In this document: piece after piece, positions 36,301 through 46,966 of the stretch
How the letters are laid out: each line of letters begins with the position of its first letter
Position numbering within the stretch: position 1 is the first letter of the stretch
Assembly: GCA_022495005.1 (NCBI GenBank)
Contig: JAGYXB010000614.1
Coordinates: 1 to 64,000, forward strand
Source: Rhyacophila brunnea
Lineage: Eukaryota; Arthropoda; Insecta; Trichoptera; Rhyacophilidae
Length of the DNA stretch: 64,000 bases
Direction: 5' to 3'
Made by a program: the position numbers and the translations under genes
Notes under the pieces: model-generated
The model's input: only the letters and a program-made list of their open reading frames with translations
The model's database searches: none
What the model was told of the DNA's origin: nothing

Positions 36301-36393
36301 CTAGGAGACTCAATTGGTGCACTGGAAAGAAAAGGTATGGTCACAGAAAAAAAATTAACGCGAAAGCCAGTCGCAATCGACACTGAAACTTAA
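36169..36393 (+). CDS. Unassigned 74-codon frame over the tandem duplication
   Basis: The frame runs from ATG 36169 through the second duplicated unit into a hydrophilic C-terminus (DSIGALERKGMVTEKKL, KPVAIDTET). The first unit can be read in the same way (YKASSPKLIQG...YYISAV) but is not joined in frame. The hydrophilic tail reads more like protein than most frames here. I recognise no family; it may be a fragment of an unknown gene, or chance. Confidence 0.2.
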   Translation: MWILPHCRIIYKASSPKLIQGVNLSLFAYYISAVPNVDITSLKDLGDSIGALERKGMVTEKKLTRKPVAIDTET

Positions 36394-36516
36394 CTTCGGT
36401 CAGGATGTTCGTCAAAACGTAAGAAATCCCGCTGAATATCCTCAAATTTTACCAATATTTAACGTGCACTTCGTTTACGCGATAAAAATTAAATTAAACA
36501 TACGTAAAATTATAAA

Positions 36517-36530
36517 AATATATATATATA
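36517..36530. repeat. TA microsatellite
   Basis: A short run of ATATATATATATA in A+T-rich sequence. Polymorphic in length in most genomes; nothing further to say. Confidence 0.6.
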
Positions 36531-37950
36531 TATTAACACTTATTTAAGCTTATTCCACATTTTTCCATACTCATGAAACGTACCTTTTTACAGTCACACC
36601 TTCTAGAAGGTAACCCATTTTCCTTATTTTTATATTCTCTGAGTAAGGTTTATAGTATCGGAAGACAATGGGCCGATTAACCCATACCTCGATACCTCCT
36701 AAGCTTAAAGTCGTATGTCTGATAAGCTGATATTGCAATATATCTATTTTTGTTTGCGCTCTATTACAATATCCAATATAGTATTACATTTTGATTAAAT
36801 TAACCAGACGTAAAGCTAAAATAATTTTCATTTTTGTATATTTGTCAAACCTAATACGTCTCAGCCTGATAATAACATGGTGTTACAATAAAAATTGAAA
36901 ATCCCAACCTTCGGCAAGTATTTTCTTACATTTCTTTATCTTGAACTTGACTTAGTGCTGATGACTTCATTTTTGACAGAGCCTATTTCATAAATATATA
37001 GTTTGGGGCTAGAAAAAAGGTATTTAGAACACTACTTTACGTGAAGATCGTTTTTTATTATGCCGACGATGGTTACTGATTCATAAAATAAAATAAATTA
37101 CAACCACCGAAGTCAATGCAACAAAAATGCGAATAATACTATTTGCATCAACGAACTTAAATGAATTTAACAATGAGATAAAATAAAAATGATCATTTTC
37201 CAGTGAATTCCATTACCATGAAAAGTGTATAACAGAAAATATTATGTATGCTAAAAATGCAATTACATAAATTCATTTTTGCCTTCAAACTGGCGGAAGT
37301 AAGATATTTTTAGTTACTAAACAAACTGCCACATGATATTGTTTACACGATACTCAACTAATAGAGGAAACATTTTTGGCTATTGTGATATTTTTTTAAT
37401 TTTTCAGAAATTGTATTCATTTAGCGAATCCATAATAAATAATGCACGAGCTCTTGAAACGTATAATTTTATTGACATTCGCGTATATATGTAAAGTTGC
37501 TAAAACATATTGCAAGTACACTTACTCGTTTTTTTCGGCTGGATTCCAAATTTAAAACGAAAATGAAATTGAAAATTAATATCTTACTTTAAATAAAGTG
37601 TTTGGCAGTGATATTGCCATGATAGTGTTAACTAATCTATCGTAGGTAATTATTGGAATTGCTGCTGGATCTTAGTTTGTATCAATAACAGTTGAAAAAA
37701 TAATATATTATACAACTTATATAACACTTCGCACTTACTTGATAATTATTAAAATCCACCAAATGTTTTCATAGCGCCAGATATATATTTCATAAAACAA
37801 ACTGTTAAGTTGCCATGCTTTTCATGATACATGTATTAAAACAAATATTATAGTACTTACCTATTATAATAAATGATTAGCCAAGCATTTTTTGGAATTT
37901 GTTGATAGATTGATTATACATAGATAATATGTAAATATAATATATACGTA
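36531..37950. other. A+T-rich non-coding stretch
   Basis: Nothing recognised. Confidence 0.4.
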
Positions 37951-37978
37951 TAGTATATATATATATATATATATATAG
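37951..37978. repeat. TA microsatellite
   Basis: About 13 TA units following TATACGTATAG. Confidence 0.7.
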
Positions 37979-39995
37979 TTTCCGTAAATCACTATCATAA
38001 GCTACATATCTTTATATTCATGAACAGCTTATATCTGCCACGTCAAAATAATATCGATAAAAAAATAATTTAATTAACATAAAATATACAATCTTATATG
38101 AATGTATGTGCATATTAATAGGTATATATACATAAGAAAATAATAATAACTATTCCGGGTAAACTAATTGTTTTTAATTTTAATTTGAAATTATCCAGCT
38201 AACAGCTTACATTTTAAGTTAACAAATTACACTAAATAATAACGTCACACATTGAAAATCTGTCTTTAGCTGATTTATTATGATAAATGACCATTTTATG
38301 CAGCAATATAACAATAAAAAAAAAATACCATTCTTTTATTGACTGGGCAAGTAGGTACACAGAGTGGATGTTATGTTAATATACTGCTTTTACGAGGAAT
38401 GATTGTCATCCATTCGATTATCAAGACATTGGACACATACTGTCCGCACATTCAAAACGTGACATGTAATATTTGTTTAAACATTATATGCCCCAATGCA
38501 GGCTTAAATAAGAAAAAGTTAATACAATATTTAAATTTATATATAACATGTACCTCTATCTATATTGAAAGAATCGTAATGATTATGTATGTTATTTTTT
38601 ATTCCGGATTTTTTTGGAAACATTTTTATTTAGTGTACCTACCATTTTTTATTGACCGTACATAATTTTGTAAAATCTCAGAAATATACTTATTCATTAG
38701 AAAACAATAAAAACAACTCACGGAATAGAAATAAAAGTGATGTAGATTAATTGATTGAATATTAAAAAAAAAAAAAAACATCGTAAATGTTAACGGAATT
38801 TGAAATAACATCTCATAAATGCGTATTAGTTGAAAAACTCCACGAGACATAATAATATGATTGCCTAGATAACTTAATAACTCTTATTGAGGAGAATTAT
38901 CATTCAGTGCAAATATGTTTTTAATATTATTAAAGATTTTCACATTACAATAATTTATTTACTCGTCTTATATCAGTTTAATTAAACTTTTATCAATCAC
39001 AGTATTCAACTTATTCAGATAATTAATATTAATAGGTGATACATTAATGACATCTTACCTTCATATTTCGCACGTATTCAAGGCTTCTTCCAATGGATCA
39101 ACTCTCGAAGTGAAGCAAGAAATCGCAGTTCTCATAAATCAATCCTATTAAATTAAATACTCGTTGACACAAACACAATATCACAACTTAAAATGCTACC
39201 TTACTAACAATAATTATTGTGTATTATCATAATTGTCATCAGTCATCACTTGTCATATTAATTTGTTGTTTACCTTTTAACTGGTTTCGAAACACCTATT
39301 AGGTCAACAATATTATTTTAAAAATTAAATGCATACGAATGCATTATTAATTAGTTTCTACAACACGCAGACTATTCTTATTTCCTATATAATTTAACTG
39401 ATATTTACTTGATATGGTAAAACAAACTTATTTAATTTTAATGCTACCTTTCCCAATTAACTATGCATGCAGCTATTTTGTAATACAAATCCATCGTCAG
39501 AAAGTTCAATGAACATTAATTTTGATATCTCTAATATTCCCTAAACGAAATTAAGTTTTTTTTTAATATTTTGAATCTCTTGATAATAATATTTTATATA
39601 TTTACCTATATGAATTTATATTGCATTCATTAAAAATAACTAAATTTAAATAATAGTTAATGAATTTACAAAAAACTTAAATTTTCACTGTATATTATAA
39701 TTGAGTACCTATTGAGTACCTGTACTAAGTAAATATGCTGATTTCCTTTCTTATGCTTCGTGGCTGCTGTCAACCTGGTTGACAGTTCGTAACTAAAGCC
39801 ATAATACTGTGGTATAATTATTTAACTAAATTATCAATATAAGTGCCTACTACTACACAAATTTGGTATTATTATTATAATTATATTTCTCAATTTTATT
39901 TTATATTATTTAGTAAGTACCTATTTGAAATCAAAAAATTACAATATAAACAATGGAAAAACCCATTTTTTAAAAATTCAGAAACACACATAGGT
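37979..39995. other. A+T-rich non-coding stretch
   Basis: A 108-codon plus frame at 38339-38665 is the longest here; it is rich in Ile, Tyr and Phe and has no motif I recognise, so I do not call it a gene. A 14-base A run is at about 38764. Confidence 0.4.
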
Positions 39996-39997
39996 GT

Positions 39998-40075
39998 TAG
40001 AAAAAGGTTGAATCGAGTGGGATTCGAACTCGCGTATTTCACTCACCGGGTGAGTGCTTTCGCTGGTGTTTCTGA
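39998..40075 (-). repeat. tRNA-like sequence, probably a SINE head or tRNA pseudogene
   Basis: On the minus strand GAGTTCGAATCCCAC matches a B box. Upstream, CACTCAC and GTGAGTG form a 7-bp stem where an anticodon arm would be, but with a 3-base loop, and the T-stem has two mispairs. No acceptor stem is formed. The family differs from the SINE at 32350. Confidence 0.4.
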
Positions 40076-40104
40076 AACTTTTCAAAATTGTGAAACATTT
40101 TGAA

Positions 40105-41590
40105 AACCCTATGTATTTACAGTTTTGAATAAAACAAATGCTATGACGGAATACTTCTGCGATTTTTCGCTAATTTGTAATGTGCAGTAAAGGTACAGTT
40201 TTATCAAATTTTGTTCGCTGTCTCGTTTTTTAATTTTCAAACTAGGTATTAAAATTAAGAGTATTTGTTAATTAGATTTAAAAATGTCGTTTCTTTTCTT
40301 GGTTTATATGAATAAATTAAAGGTTCAAGCCAGTTTAATTAAATATACCATTTTTTTCACTTCTCACAAATTGACAAAAGACCACAGATATCGTATCAAA
40401 AAAAAAAACATTATCCACCAAGATAGGTACGACAATTTTGAAAACTTAAGAGGAGGTACCTAATTGAATGGTTATGTTACTGTTATTTATTTTACTTTCA
40501 ATATTTTTTAATTGTATATATAAGATACAAATAAAGTAAGTATGTAATGTAGGTACGTAACGTAAGTGTTATCATGGGTCTTATTTTTTTAATCCTATTT
40601 TTTATTACCATATAAAATTATTACACTTCACGCTTCTGCAATTTACAATAATATAAGTTTTTTTTCACTATCTACACAGATATGATATAAATAAATCTCG
40701 TTTAAGAATGAATCAGAAAAAACGCGGGCTTTTAACGTTCGCTTTTAAAATTCCCGCGTAAACTTCACAACACCGGCTAATCGTTGCAGAATGCAACTGA
40801 GTCAGTGCCATTCAATCTCGGAGCTGTTACCACCGGTACAATTCTCACGAGAATGATCACTGAACTAAATTGCCAGGCTGATCTTGACCTAGCCATAATA
40901 TTGCTACCTACTTATTGTTACGATCGATACAAGGTTTCGCTCACACGGGTCGATTTGACGTATGCAATATATTGCGAGCTATAACACGTAAAGCGCGGTA
41001 TACACTCACAATATAACATTGTGCCTAATGCAGATGTCTATAAAGTAGCTGCACGGAACTGTTGCAATGATACATATTATAATACCAGTCATAGAATTGC
41101 CGGCAGAACACCAGTTATACTAATACCAATTTTTAAATATAATACAAGGACACTGCCACGAATATTGTAAAGGGATCTATTATTCCATCAGTAAGTAGTG
41201 AAATAACAATATGATACATAAGCGCCACAATTAAATGTTATTACTTTATTGGGTCTATAATCGTAACCAATATTTTTCTGTACATATCTGTTTAGCGGCG
41301 CACTTTGGATATTTTTAAAAATTACTTCATATTATCTACCTATAAAAAATATTTAACATAAACTGACAATATTTATCAATTAAGAATATGCTAAAGACAA
41401 AACTGCCATTGTTATAAATATAATTGTGGAAATAGTTACATACAAAAATAAAAATATGTAACTAACATAATTTACTATTTGTTATTTCGATTACAATGTC
41501 TTTCTATCAAGTAATAAGAGAGAGGTCATAATTACTTTATTTTGAAATTGACAAAATGGCCTCATATTTCTTAATAATCCGATAACGGCC
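40105..41590. other. A+T-rich non-coding stretch
   Basis: A 66-codon frame at 40784-40984 lacks a recognisable domain. Nothing else seen. Confidence 0.4.
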
Positions 41591-41598
41591 CACATGCT

Positions 41599-41745
41599 CA
41601 GCGTAGGTCAAAATGGAGCTTTTATGGAATTTTCAGAGCATAACCCTGGATATATCTTAAACGTTGTAGATAATCTATTTATATAATTTTGAAGCCTTAT
41701 TATTCTTTATATTTATTTTAAATATTTAATGACTGCATAAAGTAG
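41599..41745 (-). repeat. Inverted copy of the repeat at 22952-23100
   Basis: Reads as reverse complement of the 22952 repeat, from GCTCAGCGTAGGTCAAAATG through AACGTTGTAGATAATCTATT to AATGACTGCATAAAG. It is not accompanied here by a transposase fragment. The two copies lie 18.5 kb apart in opposite orientation. Confidence 0.65.
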
Positions 41746-42049
41746 TTTTATTATATCACTAAAAAACAACGACGCTGATGTCTAACTCATGACACAATTA
41801 TGGCTTAAGAGTTAACTTAAGTGCTCTTTGTCACTACGAGTAGGTATAGATGAAATGGTGTATTATTGTATTTCCTGGACTTCTTTTTAATCATGAAATT
41901 ATATAAAAATTACTTATATTTGAACTTTATCAAAAAAACTATTAAAGAATGACTGCTATATTTAAAAAAATAATCATGTACTGTGGTCTAGTTTCTAGAG
42001 TGGATATCTTTATATTTGTGGAAAATAAATCCAAAAGTTACTAGTAGCG

Positions 42050-42724
42050 TAATGTGGCATGGAAATGTGCATGCTGGGATTACACGGAAAGACCACAAAA
42101 TAAATCAATGGATAAAGAAGCATACAAGAGTACGCGATGTGATAACCGTCAATAATCAGATAAAATGGCAATGGGCTGGACATATTTGTCGGTGAGTTGA
42201 CAACCGCTGGACAAATGAGGTCCTACAATAAGGAAAAGGGCAGCTTTTCGACAAAAATCACAAATTGAGTTCGTGTGCAGATAATGCTCTACGTGAAATT
42301 CTAAGCCATTTAAGATAACGACAAAAGCAGTATAAAATTTATTTCAGTATAAACATCGACATATTGTTTTTCATTTTTTTCACGAAAACGATTTAATATT
42401 CTAAACAAGAAGACAGTACCTATAAAGAGATTCATAAGCAAAAACATCGATTGAAAATATACCGGTTTTTGCTTACACCATAAATCAAAAGATTCATGCA
42501 CATTATTGAAAAATTTCTTAAGAGAAGATGAAAAGATGTCAATGTATCATTATCTACAAATGTGACTTTGGCAAATAGCTGCCTTTTTGCTTATAGGTGC
42601 AGAATAATACTCAAAGGGCACTAAACGACCACAAGGACGCCTCAAAGCCGCAAACGAGCTCATAAAGTGGCAGCGAATAACTATGGGCCGAGACGAGTGG
42701 GAGCAGTTAATCAATACCAAATGA
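42050..42724 (+). pseudogene. RTE/CR1-like LINE reverse transcriptase C-terminus, split
   Basis: The first block (about 42060-42215) reads ITRKDHKINQWIKK, TRVRDVITVNNQIKWQWAGH and, after a TGA, VDNRWTNE. The second (about 42618-42724) reads KRPQGRLKAANELIKWQRIT and GRDEWEQLINTK before TGA. Together they give the canonical order RTKVxDI...KWQWAGHxxR...DNRWT...RPxGRP...DRxxWxxL found at the C-terminus of these LINE proteins. About 400 bp without coding similarity separates the blocks and could be a later insertion. Upstream RT palm and endonuclease are absent. Confidence 0.7.
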
Positions 42725-42947
42725 TGATGATAATGACTTATATAATCGTTTGATATGTATTACAGAAAGTGTCACTGTTTATTTATTTTTAATATGAGTG
42801 TACGGTCAATACTGATTTTTTTATTAAATCCTGATTAATACAGCAACTATAGAGAACAAAAAATAACCAAAGTTTCTAGAATAATTAAAATATACGACAC
42901 CGAATAAATTTTATTTTTTTGTCTGAAGCGTCAAAGGCATGCAGTTG

Positions 42948-43052
42948 TTAATCCGACCCCTTACCTACGTAGACAATGGAAAAGGTTTGCTCGCTATATA
43001 GTCATACAATAATCCGCGAATGAAAACCCTTTCTATGGACGTAGGTGTGACT
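42948..43052. repeat. Short imperfect inverted repeat
   Basis: ACCTACGTAGACAATGGAAA and following GGTTTGCTCGC pair imperfectly with the reverse complement of GCGAATGAAAACCCTTTCTA and TGGACGTAGGT. The whole is about 100 bp, like a fold-back MITE. No flanking duplication is clear. Confidence 0.4.
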
Positions 43053-44085
43053 GTTAATATATTAATCTAGAGACAATAATACTATGTGAAACGATTTGTT
43101 ATATGGTGTAATTTGTCGCAATTACAATGACTGCCTGAAAGCACTGAGCAGACTAGCAACAGCAGGTAGGTATGTCAGTGATAGCACATCGAGGCTAATA
43201 AATTAACACAATTTACAAATTTTTCCTTAATTGCAATTATGTATTATAAAACTGTGAATAATTTATATGGCTTTTTGATATTCACTTATTCGCCCGATAT
43301 TTCATAAAGATGACATTGCAATTTAAACTGGTTTCTGATTCATACAATATTTTTTTCATATTACATGACCCGGATATTTTAATATGACGAAATGTATTGA
43401 AATTATCCATATTTCACCGATACGTAGCATTCAAAAATATTGAATTCAAATTTACTGCTAGCAAGGAAGCTAAATCACAATTTTCGCTTCCAAAGGATCG
43501 TGTAGAGTGTGAACCAAATAACAGATTAATATCTAGTATAGAAATGTAAAACCCAGTTGCCATTAACCAAGGGTTTTAAATCGAATACCATTTCTTACTT
43601 TATAACGATCAGGTCATAAACCCATAAAATACAAAGCGCGCCGAGTATCTTCAAATTACCAATATTTAATGAGCGTTTCGCTTAGAGTTGCCACTTCATA
43701 ACTTTTCACTCGATTTTGAAGGTTTAAATGATAGAATTCAATTTAAAAAAAAATCATATATGTATTATTTCTGTTTATTTATTTATTACTACATAATATA
43801 AAAAATAATATCATTTGATCTAATTGTATGCCAGGTAATCTGGCAAAGCGACGTATCAGTGTAGTAAATATTACAAAAAAGGTGCAAAGTTATAAAGTAT
43901 ATACTCTACTTCGCAAACTTTAATACATACCATTATGATCATTGAAAATAACATATTGTTTAACACGTGTTTAGGTTTATTCTATATTTCTCCACTCTCG
44001 AGATTTAAATCATGTTTCAGCCTCATCCAGTGGTTAACTGAGGGTGTTTGAATAAGTTTCTCACCCACAGTGTAAAGTACACTTT
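43053..44085. other. A+T-rich non-coding stretch
   Basis: A stretch at about 43640-43690 (GAGTATCTTCAAATTACCAA, TATTTAATGAGCGTTTCGCT) resembles 36425-36480, so an old unnamed dispersed repeat is present at both places. Nothing else recognised. Confidence 0.4.
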
Positions 44086-44682
44086 ATTTTATACTAGCTG
44101 AAGTACCCGGCTTCGCACAGGGTCGCTTCGTAGTTATATTTATCTTAGATATTTAAAAAATAATAAGAAGTAATTATTTTTTTAATATTAAAATATCTGT
44201 GTAATGCAATATGGCAATATGAAAATAATTCTAACAGGAGTAAAGGTCAAACAAAGGAACACTAAATTAAAATCGAATTCAAAATATGAAAACGTTATTA
44301 ATATTATTAATATGTAGTAAAAAAAATTAAATTGGATGGAACAAACTTTGTATTTTATATATTACTAATTTAGAAACCTTCGCAGGTGTGCGCACAACAA
44401 CTAACAAAAGTTTCATCGCAATCGGATGAATGGTATAGGAACGCATACGAATAGAAGAAGAAGATGATTTTCTAATTCATAAATCTTCATGGGCATGCCC
44501 ACAACAACTCACCAAAGTTTCATTGCAATCGGATTAATGGTATAGGAACGCATACGAATAGAAGAAGAAGATGGTTTTACTAATTCAGAAACCTTCGCGG
44601 GTGTTGGCAAAACCACTGACAATAGTTTCATCGCAATTAGATGAATTGTATAGAGACCATACGAATAAAAGAAAATATAATG

Positions 44683-45450
44683 CAGGCCGAACTCTATGCC
44701 ATCCAATGCGCTCTGGAGTGGGCAGGCTCAGATCCAATCCAACGAAAGCTCAACGAAAACCATAGTATTTGTATTTATTCGGACTCCAAAAGCTCAATCC
44801 GAGCAATTGGAGATCCCTTGTTTACTAATCCGATTGTCTTTTCTATTCACAGCAAGTCCGCAATACTGAGACGGCGCCACCACGAGGTGCACTTCAAGTG
44901 GATAAGGGGACACACCGGGATAAAAGGAAATGAAAGATCCGACAGATTGGCTCGGCATGGTGCCTCTGAACCCAAGACCGCGATAGTTTAATGACAAATT
45001 TCCTCTGAGCTACGCGAAAATTACAATTTCAGATATGGTGAAAAACGAATGGAACTCACGATACATAAACTCGTCGACAGGGGAGTTGACCCGAAAGTTT
45101 TTACCTTCAATTTTAGCAGCACGAGACGTCAGGGTGCATAAGGGGCTGTGTTTTGAGATGACTTTTACAGGTCTTACAGGTCACATTCTTACAGGTCACG
45201 GAGTCATGCGAGCATACCTGCACCGGTTTAAAATAACATCTGATGGAAAGTGTCCATGCGACGACGGAAGCGACCAGGACGTCCTACATTTACTCCTAGA
45301 TTGCACAACCTGAACTTTTTATTACAGATGGCAGATGCGGACATTCGAGACCTTCCGGGGACCATGGCAAACGAAGCCGTAAGAGATGCACTTTTTAATT
45401 TCTGTATTGATGTAATAAAAAGAATAAAAATAATAAATGGTGACATGTAA
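44683..45450 (+). pseudogene. LINE RNase H and C-terminal domain (I/R1-like)
   Basis: The readable order is QAELYAIQCALEW, IYSDSKSSIRA and KWIRGHTGIKGNERSDRLAR (RNase H with its conserved E, D and H..D residues), then FPLSYAK, KFLPSI, LTGHGVMRAYLHRFK, CPCDDGSDQDVLHLLLDC (zinc knuckle) and a terminus ending KRIKIINGDM before TAA 45448-45450. This runs in parallel with the minus-strand LINE at 53457-54624. The frame is broken near 44990 and near 45310. The first catalytic aspartate of RNase H is lost by 5' truncation. Confidence 0.8.
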
Positions 45451-45857
45451 TGATGATTCATGCCTTTCAGATGCAGTGACTACAATCATATAAGATAGGA
45501 TAAGTATATGCTCAGAATATCAGTCCTATGCGACATTTCTTTTACCACGGAAAAAAACTCGACTACAAATCGCAGTCCTCAGTTCCCAATGAATACAACA
45601 AAATATTCATCAGAATCACCTCCGCCTTGCGCTACTAAGAATTTTCCAGGGTTTTTTCAAGGCGGCTTCATAGGCCTTGGCCGAATTCAAATTATTAGCA
45701 ATAGCCGATGCGGGTAGAAGAATAGTTTTCAATAAGGCATATTCTCTCAGCCGGCACAATTTTCATTTGACTAGCATCAAGTAGTTTGCGTGTCAAAGTC
45801 CTCAAGAAACCTCGATAGTAAATGCGAGGTATCCATAAAGGCATCTAGAAAAAAAAA
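44683..45857 (+). mobile_element. 5'-truncated LINE inserted in the tandem array
   Basis: It starts inside the RNase H domain (CAGGCCGAACTC at 44683) and ends in nine A at 45849-45857. Left flank ends AATG and the right flank continues AATGAAGAAG, so the array unit resumes where it stopped. A 3' UTR of about 400 bp follows the coding part. The short 4-bp match allows either a short duplication or a blunt junction. Confidence 0.7.
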
Positions 45858-46385
45858 TGAAGAAGACGAAGATGGTTGTACTAATTCAGAAACCTTTGCG
45901 GGTGTTACCACAACAACTGACGAAATTTTGATCGCAATCGGATGAATGGTATAGGAACCATACGAATAAAAGAAGATATAATGAAGAAGAAGAAGAAGAT
46001 GGTTTTTCTAATTTAGAAACCTTTGCGGGTGAGCGTACAATAACTGACGAAAGTTTCGTCGTAATCGGATGAATGGTATAGGAACCATACAAATAGAAAA
46101 TAGAATGAAGAAGAAGAAGATGATTTTTCTAATTAAGAAACCTTCGCGGGTGTGGATACAACCACTTACCAAAAATTCATCGCAATGGCATAGGAACGCA
46201 TACGGGACAGACAGACAGATATACAGACAAACAAACAGACAGACATACATTCATTTTTACACTCTTCGCGCAAGTGCAAGCAATGTTGACAAAGTTTTAT
46301 CGCAATCGGATGAACGGTATGGCAGCTCATAAAATACGAACAAACAAACAAACAAACAAATATTGTTTTTTATATATTAGATTGT

Positions 46386-46536
46386 ATGCAGTAAAATTTG
46401 TCAGAAAAGTGTAAGCAGATAATATTACTTTTCTCAGAATGTTAGAAGCTTTATATTATATATTATATTTTATTGTACTATCGATAAAGGGAATGCTTAT
46501 ACCAGCAGAGGCAATTTAAGACATTTTTTTGATAAT
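46386..46536. other. Short A+T-rich spacer
   Basis: Nothing recognised between the two elements. Confidence 0.4.
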
Positions 46537-46966
46537 TTACAATTTCAACTGTATTAATTAATAAATATGTATCTGAAAACATTAAAATCCTTTTTATTAA
46601 TATCAAATCGAGCTTAAATATTGGGACCATATCTGAATAAGAATTGATATACATAAAAAGGATTTCAAGTTATATTCATTTATATTTTTATAAAAATCAA
46701 TGTTCTTTAAAATAAATATAAAAAATATTAAAACTATGAATTAGTCAAAAATCTGTACGAGAAAAAATTGAAAACTTAATAAACTAAATTTATTAAAAAA
46801 ATATGACGATAAAATATAACGTAATAATAAGATGTGGTCCTGTGACAAATTCACATTTTATAACATTTTTTTACAATTGTAAGTTTATCTTTCACTTTAA
46901 AAAAAATATTTTCCTCTTTAATGTTTTCAGATACATATTTATTAATTAATACAGTTGAAATTGTAA
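46537..46966. mobile_element. Non-autonomous element with perfect 50-bp inverted arms
   Basis: Bases 46537-46586 (starting TTACAATTTCAACTG) are the exact reverse complement of 46917-46966, 50 of 50. If the flanking TA (46538-46539 and 46964-46965) is the target, the element is CAATTTCAACTG...CAGTTGAAATTG, as in Tc1/mariner-type MITEs. The 330-bp interior is almost pure A+T and not coding. Perfect arms suggest a young insertion or recent gene conversion. Confidence 0.75.

Larger units (their letters stand above)
44090..46385 (+). repeat. ACTAGCT-type dispersed repeat with internal tandem array, split by a LINE
   Basis: It begins ATACTAGCTGAAGTACCCGG (44090) and ends TTTTTTATATATTAGATTG (about 46385). 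Repeats starting ACTAGCT...GGCTTCGC and ending in a TATATTAG word are common in insect genomes. A copy of its first part is at 25005-25195. The middle is an array of about seven units of 107-125 bp (starts of the CATCGCAATC word at 44414, 44521, 44629, then about 45932, 46058, 46180, 46300), each with CAATCGGATGAATGGTATAG, GCATACGAATAGAAGAAGAA and AGAAACCTTCGCGGGTGTG. A LINE has inserted within the third unit. Confidence 0.65.

Noticed and set aside
37951..37978. TA run as a regulatory or origin element
   Set aside because: Ordinary microsatellite in A+T-rich DNA; no supporting context.
38339..38665. 108-codon plus frame as a gene
   Set aside because: Composition is that of translated A+T-rich sequence, no domain, no splice or context support.
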